DNA of 64,000 bases from Falciphora oryzae (Eukaryota > Ascomycota > Sordariomycetes > Magnaporthales > Magnaporthaceae). Shown one piece after another: positions 34,307-46,621 of this stretch (position 1 is the stretch's first letter; each line of letters starts with the position of its first letter). The position numbers were made by a program, and so were the translations under genes. The stretch spans positions 1,611,949 through 1,675,948 of the forward strand of contig JNVV01000005.1 of assembly GCA_000733355.1 (NCBI GenBank), read 5' to 3'. The notes beneath the pieces were generated by a model. It saw only the letters and a list, made by a program, of their open reading frames with translations. It did no database searches and was not told where the DNA came from.

Positions 34307-36401
34307 ATGTGTTACCAGCTCACGGAGGTTTTCAGTCAATGCCGGTGCCTATACTACATGCACAAGGTAGATAAATGCGCCGCTTACGGACGGCCTGGTC
34401 ATTCCGTTCAGCAGAGGACCATCTACGTTGGCTTCTCTTGCCACGACCATCGCGATCCAGATTCTACCTACCCAGCCTCCCTCGTCGCCCTTCCACCTCC
34501 TGACTGGGACACAGCCTCCGTCGCCGCTTTTTCTACTGACTGGGACACATCCTCCTCCACCGATGCCTATTCCGATGTTTGGGACACAGTCCCCACCGAC
34601 ACTTTTTCCGATACTTCCGACGATATACCCCAGGATGAGGCCACGGACCTGATCCACACGCTACTGCGATACAGGGACCTTCGGTTTCTTTGGCCGCAGG
34701 TTGTTCAACGGTCTGGTTCTTCAGAGGCTGCATTTCACAAGACGGAGAAGTTTATCCAAGGCTACTTGCATGACCTCACGGCTCTGCTTAACCTGGAGAG
34801 AGGAATTGCTTCCCCCTGTTTCTTAACCGACCAGCTGCCGGACTACCTCAAGAATCTAAAAAACGAAACCGAAAGCGCAACGCAAACGAGACGCACGCAT
34901 GCGCGCCCAAAAGTTTAGCATACTTTTCGTGAACAAGGTAGACGTGGCACGATCTATCTCCGGAGCGTACCGTCGCCTGCTGGGTCTGGAGCCCGAGTAT
35001 CCATCAGCCTTCGAACTGAGCGGCACGAGTTCGGATACCTTTTTGGTTGGGTCTTTCGAAGGCTCTGCGCGCGATATCGGAGAGGAATTTCTATTCCATA
35101 CCACACCGATAGCCTCATTACAATCAAGAATCATAGCTTCCCTGAGACAGCCACCGCCACCGAACCTTCTCACTCGGCTGGGTGAGAGGTCTCATGTGCG
35201 AGTCTCAAACGTTTTAAACACCCTGAAACAGACGCCAGTCGAGGATGGCGCAAAGAGAATCGAGTGGACACGTGTAAGTACAGTTGTACTTTTACCCTTT
35301 CAACCACAACTTGCTTTGTAGTAAAACTATTAACACCTTAATCATTCGTCCTTTGACAGAAATGCGGAAGAAGAATATTTGATGGCTACAAGCCGTCTCC
35401 TCCAGGGGCTGCCAACCTCCAGAGGAAAACGGTCTGGAAATCCGTTGAAAGTTTTGCGAAGGAGCTTGAGGCCTGCTCCCATTCTGCTACGGGTCCTGGT
35501 TCTGGGTGCTCCGAGGACTCTGGCTCACAGGGCCCAAGCAAGCCTTGGGTCTGGTCATCTACTTGACCTCGTTTCGAGGCCCTAGACTCCCGCAACACAA
35601 CAATACAACCCAAGCGGATCACAGTCGAATTGGAATCTGCCCCAGGTCAGCCACAGGCGGCACATCATCCGCCCACAACTTTCTGCTTCTCTGTCCGCCT
35701 TTTATGAGAACCGCGACGAAGCTATTGCAGCTCGAGGCATGCACTATATACTCGGATCGGGAGTTTTTCCATGCCTTGGCCCATCATTACGCCTCGTCTA
35801 GGGGCCGGGCATCCTGGGCAAGGCTGAGAAAGGTTCGATCCCTGAGGTTTGTCGAGGTAATTAACTGCATGTCCCAGTGCCTTCTGTTGTCCAAAGCCTG
35901 TGCAATATCTGGCGAGAAATCCAAGGCTAACTCTCGTTGGTGCTTCAGTTCGAGGTATTCCACAGCGAGCTGGTTAACATCAGGCAATGCCCGAGTCTGC
36001 CCCCTCAAGCCCGCCTCGTAGCTCCAGAGTACATCTGCGAAACGACAGGCACGATACCTCCCGTCGGGTCGAATCTTCTGACGCACCTGTTCGAGAACCC
36101 GGACCACGCCGAGGTGCTGCCCGTGCTGTTTAGGCGAATACCCAGGGGACTCCGTTCGAGGCTCACGGCATGCCCGCAGAAGGGCAGCTCGGTCGGCTGG
36201 GGGATACAGGTCGACGAGGGGCTGAACTGCGTCGCTCTGTTTGTATGGGGTTGTGTCGGCTTTTTGGTCTGTCTGGTCACTGCCACGGCGTGGACGTTGG
36301 CCCGGGATGATGTCCAGGGCGGGTTCGCCATCGCTTCCTTCATGCTCGCTTTTCTAGTGTTTTGCGGCGGCGTGGCTCATTCAGAGATGTCCTCGTGGTA
36401 G
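34307..36401 (+). pseudogene. Fungal Cys-motif membrane protein, frameshifted
   Basis: Family of unknown function, common in filamentous ascomycetes. It opens with the Cys-rich MCYQLTEVFSQCRCLYYMHK...CAAYGRPGHSVQQRT motif. Later blocks: QKFSILFVNKVDVARSISGA (34902 on), RIEWTR spliced over 35274-35359 to KCGRRIFDGYKP, FLLLCPPFMRTATKLLQLEA, SDREFFHALAHHYASSRGRA, a clean intron (35857-35948), then FEVFHSELVNIRQCPSLPP, VLFRRIPRGLRSRL, GSSVGWGIQVDEGLN and two C-terminal membrane helices ending VAHSEMSSW. The reading frame breaks twice: at 34905-34915 one A is missing from the family's RKFS position (ARPK|KFS), and near 35570 (SST* versus TSFRGPRLPQ). Two indels in an otherwise full-length gene indicate recent loss, or assembly error in the homopolymer. 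Confidence 0.68.
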
Positions 36402-36628
36402 TCCATGTCCATTCACATCAGTTAGGGCGATAACGCTCATGAGCGTTGTAACCTGCTGTATTACTTTGTTTTGTTCCTCTAAGGGCTCGCCTATCATATG
36501 TCCATGTCTCAGGACGGGGTCCCACTAGCCGTGTGCCATTTTCCTTGCTTCGTTCCTCGTTCCTATTCCCTTTCTCTTTTTTGTTCCATGCCACCTCCGG
36601 ATTCTTATTCCCAGGCCGTTGGTTCTTT

Positions 36629-37953
36629 TTATTTCTCTTTCCAGACGAGTACACCCTCCTCGTACAGCCCCGTTACTATCCCGAGCTCTCTATCCACGTC
36701 CCTGACGGCAGTGCTGCTGGATCCAAACCCATCATGCGCGACGTAGAGGTGTCTCAGCCCTGCGCCCTCAGTCCACTCGCTAACCCAGCTGGGCGTAGTC
36801 TTTTTCGTAGCGCTACAGCTGGCCGAGTCGACGTCACCGGATCTGTGGAGGGCGTCCATGCAGACGCGGCGCGCTTCCTTGACCTTAACTAGGGAGAGCG
36901 GGTGCGGGTGACCGGCGATGAGGAGCACGCCGCGCTTGTCGACGGAGATGTTGTCGGGGAAGAAAGGCACGGGGACCTTATGGAGGATACGCAGGCTGCC
37001 GGGGTTGCTGCTGCCGTCGTCGAGTCGTGGGCCGATCTCGTACAGGTAGACGGCAAGATCGCTTGTGGCGGCGACGGCCAACGTGGTGCTGTTCAGGAGG
37101 GCGATACCGTTGGCGAACGGGGCCCTGGCGACCCTGTGGGCTTCGAGTACAGGCTCAGCCAGCGTGTTCTGCTCTAGGACAAGGTCATCCAGCTTGAGGT
37201 AGGTAACCGAGGCGAGCGGAGGGGCCAAGTATGTCTCCAGGAGCGACAGCCAGGGGTAGGCCCCAACCGTGAAGAAGTGGTCGTTGGTGATGTACAGCTC
37301 GCTCTTCGAGACGACTGCTACCGAGTTCGGGGAGTAGAGAAGGGGGTGGGTGATGGTTCGGAGATGCCTGGCGACTGGCGGAGTGGCGTCCAGGTCGAGC
37401 TTGAAGATCTCCAGGCGAGGACCGCGTCTGTGGTGGTTGACGACGAAAAGGCGGTTGCTCGGAGCGTGGTACTCGATCCCGAGCGGGTGGAAGTCGGCTT
37501 CCAGCCCGTCCTCACCGACATACCCGGCCAGTTGTATCCTGTGCAGAGCATCGCGCTCGCTGGCCTCGTCGTACCGGTACAAGAACAGCTCTCCGTTGGG
37601 CACCAGGTCGCGCTTCTTGGCAAAGGCGCCCATGACCGTGTTCCAGCCGTCCCTGCCCCTGTCGCAGCTCAGGATGGCGGCGTGGGCGTGCTCGACGAGG
37701 ATCACATCCTCGCAGTTGCGGACCTTGTGCCCCAGCCTGACACCGCTGGACCCGAAGGCGGCGATAGAGGGCAGGCCGCTATAGGGCGGCCCGTGGTTGA
37801 CGATTGCGGTCAGGGCTGGCCACTTTGTCCAAATGAGGTACTGCAGCGCCAGTCCCAGCAGAAGCACGATCTGGCGCGGTGCTTGTGTCAGTTGGTTCGT
37901 ATCTCCAGGGGGTCGATGGCTGTGACGCTTACCATGCTGCCCTTGCCGGTCAT
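36629..37953 (-). CDS. Paraoxonase/arylesterase-like protein (PON family)
   Basis: Six-bladed beta-propeller calcium-dependent lactonase/arylesterase family. Two exons: 37953-37933 (MTGKGSM) and 37870-36629, joined over a 62-nt intron to give 420 aa. An N-terminal hydrophobic anchor (IVLLLGLALQYLIW) follows the first exon, as in animal PON proteins, which retain an uncleaved signal. Family landmarks: NCEDVILVEHAHAAILSCDR (first Ca-ligand Glu-Asp), FHPLGIEYHAPSNRLFVVNH (His-His lid region), LYSPNSVAVVSKSELYITND (Asn ligand and ITND), FANGIALL, FFPDNISVDKRGVLLIAGHP (PDNI Asn-Asp). These calcium ligands are preserved, so it looks active. It is the last intact gene before the transposon block. 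The substrate (lactone, aryl ester) cannot be told. Confidence 0.85.
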
Positions 37954-38595
37954 CTTGCTGGTGGGACCTGGCTGGAAGATGGCGGCGAGAACAGACTCGA
38001 CGGCGGGGCCTGCCAAGGTTTCGAGCTTGATGGCAAGAGGGCAGGAGAAAAAAAAGCCAAAACGGTATTTATTTTTCTACAGGAGGCGTGGAAGGGCAGA
38101 CCTCTCGCTTTATAGATCGTAGATGGTGGTCGTGCAGTGTCTGTGGTGCGCTGGCAAACGAAGGGCTTCAGGGAAAAGTCTGGGCGTATTCCCCACGGGC
38201 CCAGCGTCCGCCAGACGGCAAAGGAGTTGAGCCCGACGTCTATCCATTTGAGCCCTGGGCCGATGCGTACCCCACTCATTGCATCAATTCCAGTCATGCC
38301 CACTCAGCCGTCGATGGATTCATTCTGGGTGAGATCGAATCGGCGTGGCGATTACTCAACACCCCGTCGTCTCGGTCAGAATCTGTGGGCCAGGGAGGAC
38401 ACCCGGCATTCGTTCGTCCGTTTTTCCACGGCCCCTGCAGGCAATCTTCAACGCGGCCATCGGCAGATTTTTCCAGGTTGGTCTCCTCGGATCAGGAGGG
38501 ACGGCGCGCTCCCATCCACATTCGAAACCCTTCCACCCTGCATGTAGTTACCATGTTCTCCCATTGACCCTGAGCTTCTGTCGACTTAGTACTAC
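37954..38595. other. Intergenic boundary of the gene-rich region
   Basis: 5' flank of the PON-like gene up to the target site of the MITE. Composition is still like the left region; it becomes AT-rich exactly after 38598. No gene recognised. Confidence 0.45.
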
Positions 38596-38810
38596 TTAGG
38601 GCCTGTCCTAGACTAACGGTTTTTCGGTTTTTTGGTTTTTTGCTCAACTTTTTTCTAAAATATATTAACACCAAAGGCAGGATAACTAGCAAAAACAAAT
38701 TAATATGGATGCGGTTTTAAATAATACAAATCCTTTTCATATGCTTCCTTTTTAATGCAAAGCTTTCAATCTTTAGAAAAAATTTAGCAAAAAACCAAAA
38801 AAACCAAAAA

Positions 38811-39032
38811 TGTTGGTAGGAGTGTTACTCTTATAGGCTCGGAGATTTCCCAAAGGAAAGAACAAAGATCTATAGATCTGGAAAGGTGTCTGTATTGATG
38901 CATGATGAAGAAGGAATCTAGTTACAGGAAAGGGATCGAAAATCTCCTTTTGTAAGCTCGTAAGAGCGCACGGCCCGTAGGCCGCAGGCCCACGAGGCGT
39001 GGAAATGCACGCGCTGCTAACGTAATCCAACA
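38811..39032. repeat. E1 left terminal repeat (222 bp)
   Basis: Begins TGTTGGTAGGAGTG and ends ACGTAATCCAACA. It matches the interrupted right copy along its length; the differences are transitions (C/T, G/A), as RIP would leave. It contains GGCCCGTAGGCCGCAGGCCCA, a GC-rich patch conserved in both copies. Confidence 0.75.
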
Positions 39033-39978
39033 CTGGCAGTTTTTTCTTTAGGCGCGTGCATCGGCCCTATGCCTGTTTTCCGGATCCAAAGATCTTACAA
39101 AACTAATAAAAAACGAATTTGGATCTGGCCACTTGTCTTTCAAAAACAAAAGGAAATAAAAACAAATGGGCTATGCCGGGTACCGGCTATAACTGTAAAT
39201 AAAAAAAAATAGGAAATGGGGCAATACCTAGTTAGGCGCTCGTAGGATTAGGTAATAACCGCTTATATACTCAAACAATTAAGTAATTCCATATTCAGGG
39301 CTATAACCGATATGCCGGGGGTACTACTACTTGGCGTTGCCGTGCTTATATGCTCGAGCGATTAGGTAATTCTATATTCGGGGCCATAGCCGATATGCTA
39401 AGTGTACTACTGCTTGGCGTTACCGTAAAATGCTAAAAAAAAAGATCGCATAGAGTTGTAAAAGGGGTATTCCATAAGTTTGCGGCTTTACAAAGCGTAA
39501 GGCCTTCCTAAATGCACGCGCTGCTACGTAATCCAATACTGGCAGTTCTTTTTTTTAAGCGCGTGCATTAGCTATTAGTACCGGCGGAGCTGTGAATTGG
39601 TTGATCGGGGGCGTTTGGGGATTTGTAAATTGGCTGGCCGGAAATGTTTAGGGAAATGCAAATTGGCGTATTGGATTTTTGGGCCGCTGGTTTGGTAATT
39701 CCTGGATTTTATTTCGGCCAATTTATCGCTTGGCTGTAGGCTCCTTTGGAGGAATAGCATAGCGTGTTGTTCTAAAAGCATCCAAAACGTCGATCGGGTA
39801 ACTGTCTGTCCTAGGATCCGTGCGATCTTGAAAAGGGAGAGGCTTAATCTCAGTGGCTCAGACCAGATAAGGGGCGAAGGTCACACAAGTCACTTTTTCT
39901 CCACATCCAGCCACATTATTAATTCAGCCAATCATAATCCCCACACAATTTCGCCGCCATCTGGTCTGAGGTCGCATA
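39033..39978. other. E1 5' subterminal non-coding region with repeats
   Basis: AT-rich sequence with no ORF of note. It holds an 83-bp tandem duplication (39261-39426), a second copy of the LTR/interior junction (39513-39573, with ATGCACGCGC at one end and GCGCGTGCAT at the other, as at 39006-39060), and a 10-bp inverted pair CAGACCAGAT (39859-39868) / ATCTGGTCTG (39959-39968). Confidence 0.55.
39261..39426. repeat. 83-bp imperfect tandem duplication
   Basis: Two adjacent units, 39261-39343 and 39344-39426, each starting GCTTATAT and ending TTGGCGTT(G/A)CCGT. They differ mostly by transitions, consistent with RIP of a once perfect duplication. Possibly a regulatory or transposase-binding subterminal repeat of E1. 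Confidence 0.65.
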
Positions 39979-42900
39979 GTGCGAAAAGTGGCATGCGATT
40001 CTAAAATCCCACCCAACCTCCAATTTACCAAAATTACCATTCTCCTTTCCTTTACCACATTACGCAAATTCGTACCTACCGGTTTTTATTTAAAATCCGC
40101 GCTTACGAAAATCGAAATTTTGGGCGTTATCGCTATGTCGTCTCTTTTTTCTCTTTTTTCATTACCGGCTTTCCTTTCCAATTAACCGCCGCAACCGGCT
40201 CCTAATGCTACGTTTCCCACATCGGATTTTACGATTTTGGCAACATCCCTACCTTTCCCACCGGCCGACTCCGACTCCGACTCCGACTCCGACGACAAAG
40301 GCGACGGCAATGATACGCCTTCGAACCTTTTCCCCTATTTAACGCTTCGGCCGGCTGCTTTCGATTTACTTTTAACGGCGCGGAATTCCCGCTTACAAAC
40401 AGCTCGCCGTTTAGGGGCCCCCGCGTCCCTTTAAAAGCCCCGCCACTCCTATCCATCTAACGACGATTCCGACCCCCTAAAAGAGCCCGACTCCCCGACC
40501 TATAACCTGGTATAAAAAACGCTGCAGTTTTAGCGCAATTTAAAGCTACAATCTTCGTTCCCCAAATTTTTTAAACAATGGGCGTATTAGCGTCGTACCG
40601 ATAGCAAACGCAATGGACTTCGCCTTTCCCAACTCCGCTCCTATTTGCAAAACCCCGACGTTTAGCATGCTTTTTCCAAAACTAGCATCCAAATTTTGCT
40701 TAACGGCGAAAGCGCGCCTTTAAATACGTACTACGCTTTTATCCGCCGAAAGCTTAACGCTTTTGCCGCGTTCAACCCGTTTAACAATTTCGACCCGGCA
40801 CAATTTAATAAAAAAAACGCCCTTTGCACCGCTAAAAACATTTGCAACGTTTTTTAGGTATAAAACCAGTTGTTATAATGCGATTCCCGCTTTTAAAAAC
40901 ATGCGCCTTTGCTTAACCAATTGCTTACTACTGTTATAGTTAATACCCGAGCCGATTAGAACTCCTATAGCCCCAACCGTTAAACCCCCAAACTTATACC
41001 TAAAAGGGCGGCGACCCTAGGGGGGATAGTTACCTTAGGTGGGGCGGCGACCCCTGGAATGGCAGCGACCTTTGGAGGGGCAGCGACACCTAAAGGGGCA
41101 ATAACATTTGGAAAAGCGGCAATAACTACAGCTACAAACCTTAGCCCCCGTTATATAATTGCAAATATTATAGCACACGCGCGGGCGCTTAAAAAAAGCA
41201 ACTATTTAGGGCGGGTTTTTAGGATTTATTAGGTAAATAGTAGCGTTCCGTAACGGGTAATAAATGTTTTTTTAAAGTTCGGGGTTAACTTTTTTTATAA
41301 AGTTATTAAAAACCAAATAATTTCCATAATTGATAAGGTTATAATACGTTTGCTAATTAAATAATAACCGATTTTATCTTTTATATTAATATGTTTTCCT
41401 TTATAAAAAAATATCTAACGTATTGCTTTTAACCCTAGCTTAATATTTGTTTACGACAATTTTAACTTTATGAACCGTATTTAAAATGTTAGATAGGGCC
41501 GTAAAAACGTTATGCGAAATATTACCATTTGCCTCGCTATCGGGAGCCCCGATATCGTCCGCTATACCCAATTATAATAGCATGCTATAATGCTATTTAA
41601 ATTGGAGTGGTTCCAAGGTTTATATATGTTAGCCCCTTTTATTGCGAAACCGATGTGCTTTTAATACCTTTTCCGGCATAAAGTGCTATACCACCTTTTT
41701 AAAAGCACACATACCGATAGGTTTTTTATTTGCTAATTCCCTAACGTTTTTCGTATTAACACCCTAAAGTTTTATATTATCCAAACCCTAACTATTATAG
41801 AAAACGAGGGCGAATTTGGCGGTATTTTTCGGGTTTATAAACAATTTTTTTAAGGGATTTTAAGTTTTAAACCCGGTACATTTAACTATAACAACGTCCT
41901 TATTTTATTTTATAGCGACCAAAAAACAACATTTTTTATTAAACATATCTAATCCGCTAATATCGAATGTATTACACCTTTTAACCGCAAGTAATAGCTT
42001 TTTCCAATCCCTGCTTTTTTCCACGTCCAAATCAATTTTATCCATTACGTTTGGAAAAAATTTTATCCTTTAGTTAAAACCGATATCCTAAGTTTCGGCC
42101 GTAATTAAAAAATATTTAGTTCCAAACTAAAGTTTTACCACGCGCTTCGATTCCTCCAAAACAGCTACCGTGCACGCGTTTTTGCTATAAGCATAAGCGT
42201 ATTCCAAAAGGATAGCAAACTCCTTAAAAGGCAGGGACTTATCCCATCCGCCGTATAAAAAGCGTTTGCTTCCGCTTCCCCGAAATACATCGAATTTTTC
42301 CAAACCAAGGTTAACAAAAAAACGTTTTTAATATCTGCTACTATAGGACGGAACCCTAATACGAACAATCCCGTTAATATCCCTTTCCGGTTATAAAATC
42401 GGTATTTCTAAGCTATATAACTGCTTTGGATTGTTAACGAAACTATACGATAAAAGGATTTCGGTATTTTTTAATAATACATTCCCTTTTTTGTTTTCTT
42501 TTTTTATAAGTGCAAAGCTAAAAACTACGGTCCAAAAATGCTATATCTAACTTAGCTTATATATCCAAAAGTTACAAACGAGCCACTCCGTACAGCTATC
42601 CTTTAATTAGGCCTTATTCGTTGCACTACGGCTGGCAATGGATTTAAAGCTATCGATTTCGCCATTAAGCATTTTAATAAAGCGTTTTTTTTCGATATCA
42701 AATATAATAAAAACTCGACCTACGACATTTAGGCTACGTTTAAAAATTGCGCTGCCTTTGGACCTTTAGGAACAGTAATACGTAAAGCATTAAAATTTGC
42801 GTTTAGTTAATATAATAATGCCAAACATACCGTAGCGTTTACCAAATAAAACGTTATGCAATATGCGTATTTATTTATTAACAATAAATGGGGCAACAAA

Positions 42901-43160
42901 TACGACCAGGCGAAGCAGGATTCCGAATTCGACGCCCCGGCATTATTCGCAAACGGGATTAAATATATGCATAATGGCAAACTAAAAGCTTTTAACCGCA
43001 CTATCGTACGGCCCGCTGATATTTTTTCCTAGCAAAGGCTAGCAAATGCCGAAAAGGGGGTAGCTAACATAATTATCGAAAATCGGGAAGGCGACCGGGG
43101 ATATTATTTAAAGGGGAACGAAAATAATAAAGCAAACGAATAGAAATTAGGCTAGCTTTT
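39979..43160 (+). pseudogene. RIP-damaged DUF6589-like protein gene
   Basis: One long plus-strand frame interrupted by many TAG/TAA codons and some frame changes. From an ATG at 40135 (or 39979) it has a Ser/Asp-repeat N-terminus (ADSDSDSDSDDKGDG), then basic residues, and near 41.4-42.3 kb the strings FDNFNFMNRI, IIENEGEFGGIFRVYKQFF, LFYSDQKTTFFIKHI and LFPIPAFFHVQINFIHYV. These match the order and spacing of the fungal DUF6589 domain as I remember it (DNFN...; FENEGTIDGTYGVL...; HGDLLT...; LPVPALFHLKMN...). The C-terminal part (NNKWGNKYDQAKQD, DAPALFANGIKYMHNGKLKA) continues to about 43.16 kb. DUF6589 proteins are abundant and mobile-looking in fungi; function unknown. Every stop is explainable by CAG/CAA or TGG mutation, the RIP signature. 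Confidence 0.55.
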
Positions 43161-43889
43161 AAATTTATAAAAATTGGGACAAAGTTCGACAGGCCGTACA
43201 ATCGCTTTTTGGATAAAAGCCCACTAAATACAGCAGTCGCTAGTAAAATTATCGTCTTTTAAATAAAGCCAATGGTTCGGGGTTTTTTGGAAATACCAAA
43301 ATACGTTTCCCTTTTGCGGTTGCCCTTTTAGGTTATAAAGCCCCGACGTCGATCTTTTTGCGTTTATTGGTTTGGTATTCGGCGTATGCTATTATACCCC
43401 TAGCTTTAATAGCTTTACATTTTTGTACTAATAGCTGGCCGTAAGCTTTTAACCAATATTAGTATATATCCTCCCCGATGGCCGGTACCCGTTAGCACAG
43501 GTCGTAAATATCCCGGATAGTTATACGGGATGTTTTAATAGACAAATTAAATTTTACGGCAATAGCAAGTTCCAATATCCATTCGCCGGGGAAATTAAAC
43601 TATCGGTTATCGTTAAGGGCGATAATATAAATCGCGAATTCGGAAACGAATAATATCAACTTTTTATAAATAAACCATTTTTTGGTATGCCTATATACGT
43701 TTTTATTTTTTTTTCGTAATAGCTATTACCGGAGGGAATCGTTTAAGTTCGTAATAATATGCGTTATAGCAAAATGTATGCTAAACGTTAAACAGCTGCA
43801 CCTTTTGCAGCAAATTAAACATTTCCTACCTAAAGCACCTAGCATTAGCGAATTTAAACATTTCGGGATATTCGGCCTTTAGCTTCGCG

Positions 43890-45900
43890 CGCCGGCGCTA
43901 ATTTTTTTAGGTCCAATGGTTATGTTATTTCCTTAAAAAAATGCCTAATTTTTCGTTAATTTCGTTATTCGTAATGGAAAACAAATGTTTCCCGGCTATG
44001 CTAAATTCCACATCAAAAATGGAAAATCGCGTTTGTAAGTAATCGGAGCCAAACAACTGTAATTCGTTTGCATTTGTATTTGTACCAAATTCTGCTAATT
44101 TAAAGCGCAAATTGCTAAATAAAGCAGGAATATGGGTTTTTTTGGAGCCCCGTTTAGGTTTCGTCTTTTTAGGGACCGTAGTGCTTTAGGTGTTAAAATA
44201 CCAATAGGGGGCAAAAAAATAAGCGGTACCTTGCCCTATATCGGATCGGAACGCCTTGCCAAACCGCTGTAATAAATCCGATACGTCCAATAAAATCGGT
44301 GCTTTAAATTGCATTACGCGCATTACGTTTGGAATATCTATTCCTATACCTAAAAATACGGTAGCTAGGATAATACGGATAGGAAAATCGGTACGTTTAA
44401 ACGTATTATACAAAAAGCGTTAATCTATTAGTAGGGTAAAGGAATTGTAAATGCTAATGGTGCGGATTACAGTAGCCCTATTAACTTTTTAGGAAATAAA
44501 GTATTAAAAAAAAGCATAGCGGGCAGCTACGAGCTTAAACCTATTATTTATATAAATAATGGTTTTAGGGATGCTTTGGATCAAATTATATAGCCGGACG
44601 TGGTTTAAAAAAAAAACAAAAGCTAATAGTCGTTGCTTAACTTATTCCTTTCCAAAGCTTGTAAGACGATAAATATATCCGGCCTATCGACAAACGTACG
44701 GATAATTCGGAATTAATGCTCGCTTAAGCCGAACTAACGGAAACCGGTATAGGAAAGGATAAAATCCTTTGCTTTTTCGGTTAATATAATAATGCACCCA
44801 AAAAATGGGATAGCTATAAGGATCGCGGTTCGGATTAAATGCAAATTAAGGTAGGACGTGCGGAAATCTTTCCATTAATGGACGGTATGGAGCTCGTTAA
44901 TAGCTAAAAAGGCGATGTGCTAGCTAAACTCGGGGTGGCGGAAAAGGGAAAAAAACCGAAAATCTGTAGCTTGCTTAGGGCCGAAAAAAATATATATATA
45001 TTGCGTCGCTTTTTAATGGTTCCAAATGTTTGCGTCCTGTAAAAGGATATTAATATATCTTTTTTTATATTTATATTTGGGAAATGGAATATTTTGCGTA
45101 TGGTTTGGTCGATAAGGATGGGGTTGGCGAAAAGGAAACTTGCAACCACTTTTGTTTGTTCGTTTCCCAATTTGTTAAACGGGACGATTTGGATAGTAAT
45201 ATGCTTATTCCTAATAACAAATACGGCCTAAAACATAATGCTTTTGCTATATCCTGTTTTAGCAATAAGGATTGTATCCTTTAGTTTGTAAACGATACGC
45301 CGGATACATTCGATTTGGTTAGGCTTTGGAATACGCGGTTCCCGATGCGCTAGCGCCCCTTAATTTAAAAAAAACGTAGTAACAGCTTTTAAAAACCGCT
45401 TTTGCAATAAGGTATCCTGTACGCGTAAAGTATACTCGTACAATTTAGCAATAACCTAACGGAAAAGCGCATTATCAACTTGCTTATTTGCAAGGTTTTT
45501 GCTTTAAAAAATAGCCGTAAGCAAATAAACTAAATTGTTTAAGCGAGCCAATGGCCAAAAAATCCCTAATTCCAAATTTGGGGCCGCGGATATCATTAAT
45601 GGTAAATCTGGTATGGGGGTCGCTAAAAAGGCGATTCCTAAAACCAACGAAAATGCATTTAGGCGGTTAAAAAAAGTGTTTATAATCGAGATGCAAAAAA
45701 ACAAAAAACACCATTAGATGCGGAATTTCGAGCTTACTTCCAACATATGGGTTTAAGATCAGCAAGAGTCGGCTTTTATAAAGATATTTTGGAGTGCTTT
45801 TTTTGATATTTTCGTTTTGTGTGGAGGTTTCCAAAACTAACGGCAAAAAATCACTATGCGGTTTCAAACTCAAACCAAAAAAAGTCTGTGGCCCCACAAT
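43890..45900 (-). pseudogene. RIP-damaged RecQ-like DNA helicase gene
   Basis: Minus-strand superfamily-2 helicase remnant. Motifs in order from 45.3 kb leftward: a Q-motif-like PNQIECIRRIVYKLKD, Walker A DTILIAKTGYSKS (about 45250-45290, consensus GKS with Gly mutated to Ser), NKLGNEQTKV, motif II AINELHTVH (about 44900, where DEAH/DELH is expected), then WKDFRTSYLNLHLIRTAI, motif V region ILATVFLGIGIDIPNVMRV and motif VI LLQRFGKAFRSDIGQGTAYF (44413-44200). N-terminal sequence extends to about 45.9 kb (SAAPNLELGIFWPLARLNNL). The C-terminal part runs to about 43.9 kb (LAEFGTNTNANELQ). Frame is interrupted by stops at Trp/Gln positions. Helicases of this kind accompany fungal mobile or subtelomeric repeats. 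It converges on the DUF6589-like gene. Confidence 0.65.
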
Positions 45901-46187
45901 ACAAGTGCACGGGCCAGTGACTTGCGACTAAGCCATTTGGCGAGCCACAACCCACCGGAGGTGGGTTCCCTTTTTGTGGGTTGAGTTAGAGCCATTAAGA
46001 TTAGGGAGGCTGTGATCCGGTTGCAGGTATTTGTGTTCCAGGGACTAATTCCCATCGCATAACCTTTATAAGCCTTTCGTTAAATTTCCCCTTTGGCGGA
46101 CCGGGGACTGGGATCCTATAATTTTCCAAATGCTTGCGGAAAATTCGAACGATCCGCTAATCGAGGTTTTCGAAATGTATTGCTTCC

Positions 46188-46302
46188 TGTCACGGGACAA
46201 GACCAAGGTTGTACCACGTGCACCACGAAGGCAAAAGAGGAACGTTGTTGTAGCTGGGACTACAACCGTGCGAGGTCCTTATCAAAGGATCGCACCGTAA
46301 CA
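46188..46302. repeat. TRIM left LTR (115 bp)
   Basis: Near-identical to 46622-46736; the few differences are transitions. It includes a GTTGTAGCTGGGACTACAAC dyad that is slightly degraded in the right copy. Confidence 0.85.
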
Positions 46303-46621
46303 ATACCCCACCCTTAAACCGCAATTGTCCTTAATTGCAACTTAAGGTTTGCCTTCCAGGGTTACGCTGCACAAGCAAGGTGCTAGCGCTAGCGCTGCGC
46401 AAGCGAGGCGCTAACGCTTTGCCACGGGAATCGCTTAATAAGCTTCCCCCGAAAAGCCTCGGTCGGCTTTTCGAATCGCTGGAGCCAATTGCCCCCGCCC
46501 CCAACAGAAGAAGCGCCACAGTTGGCTTCCGTGCACGCCACCGTTGCGCCACGGATGAAATCTGTGCGCGCGACCGTGCGGGGGATTGAACTCGAGCGAC
46601 CCATAGTGAGCTACAACAAAC

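Noticed and set aside
37277..38122. 281-codon plus-strand frame opposite the PON-like gene
   Set aside because: Antisense shadow of a well-conserved beta-propeller gene on the minus strand; no independent family signal.
40264..40294. Simple GACTCC-type repeat in E1 as a microsatellite feature
   Set aside because: It encodes the Ser-Asp run of the DUF6589-like protein's N-terminus, so it is explained by coding.
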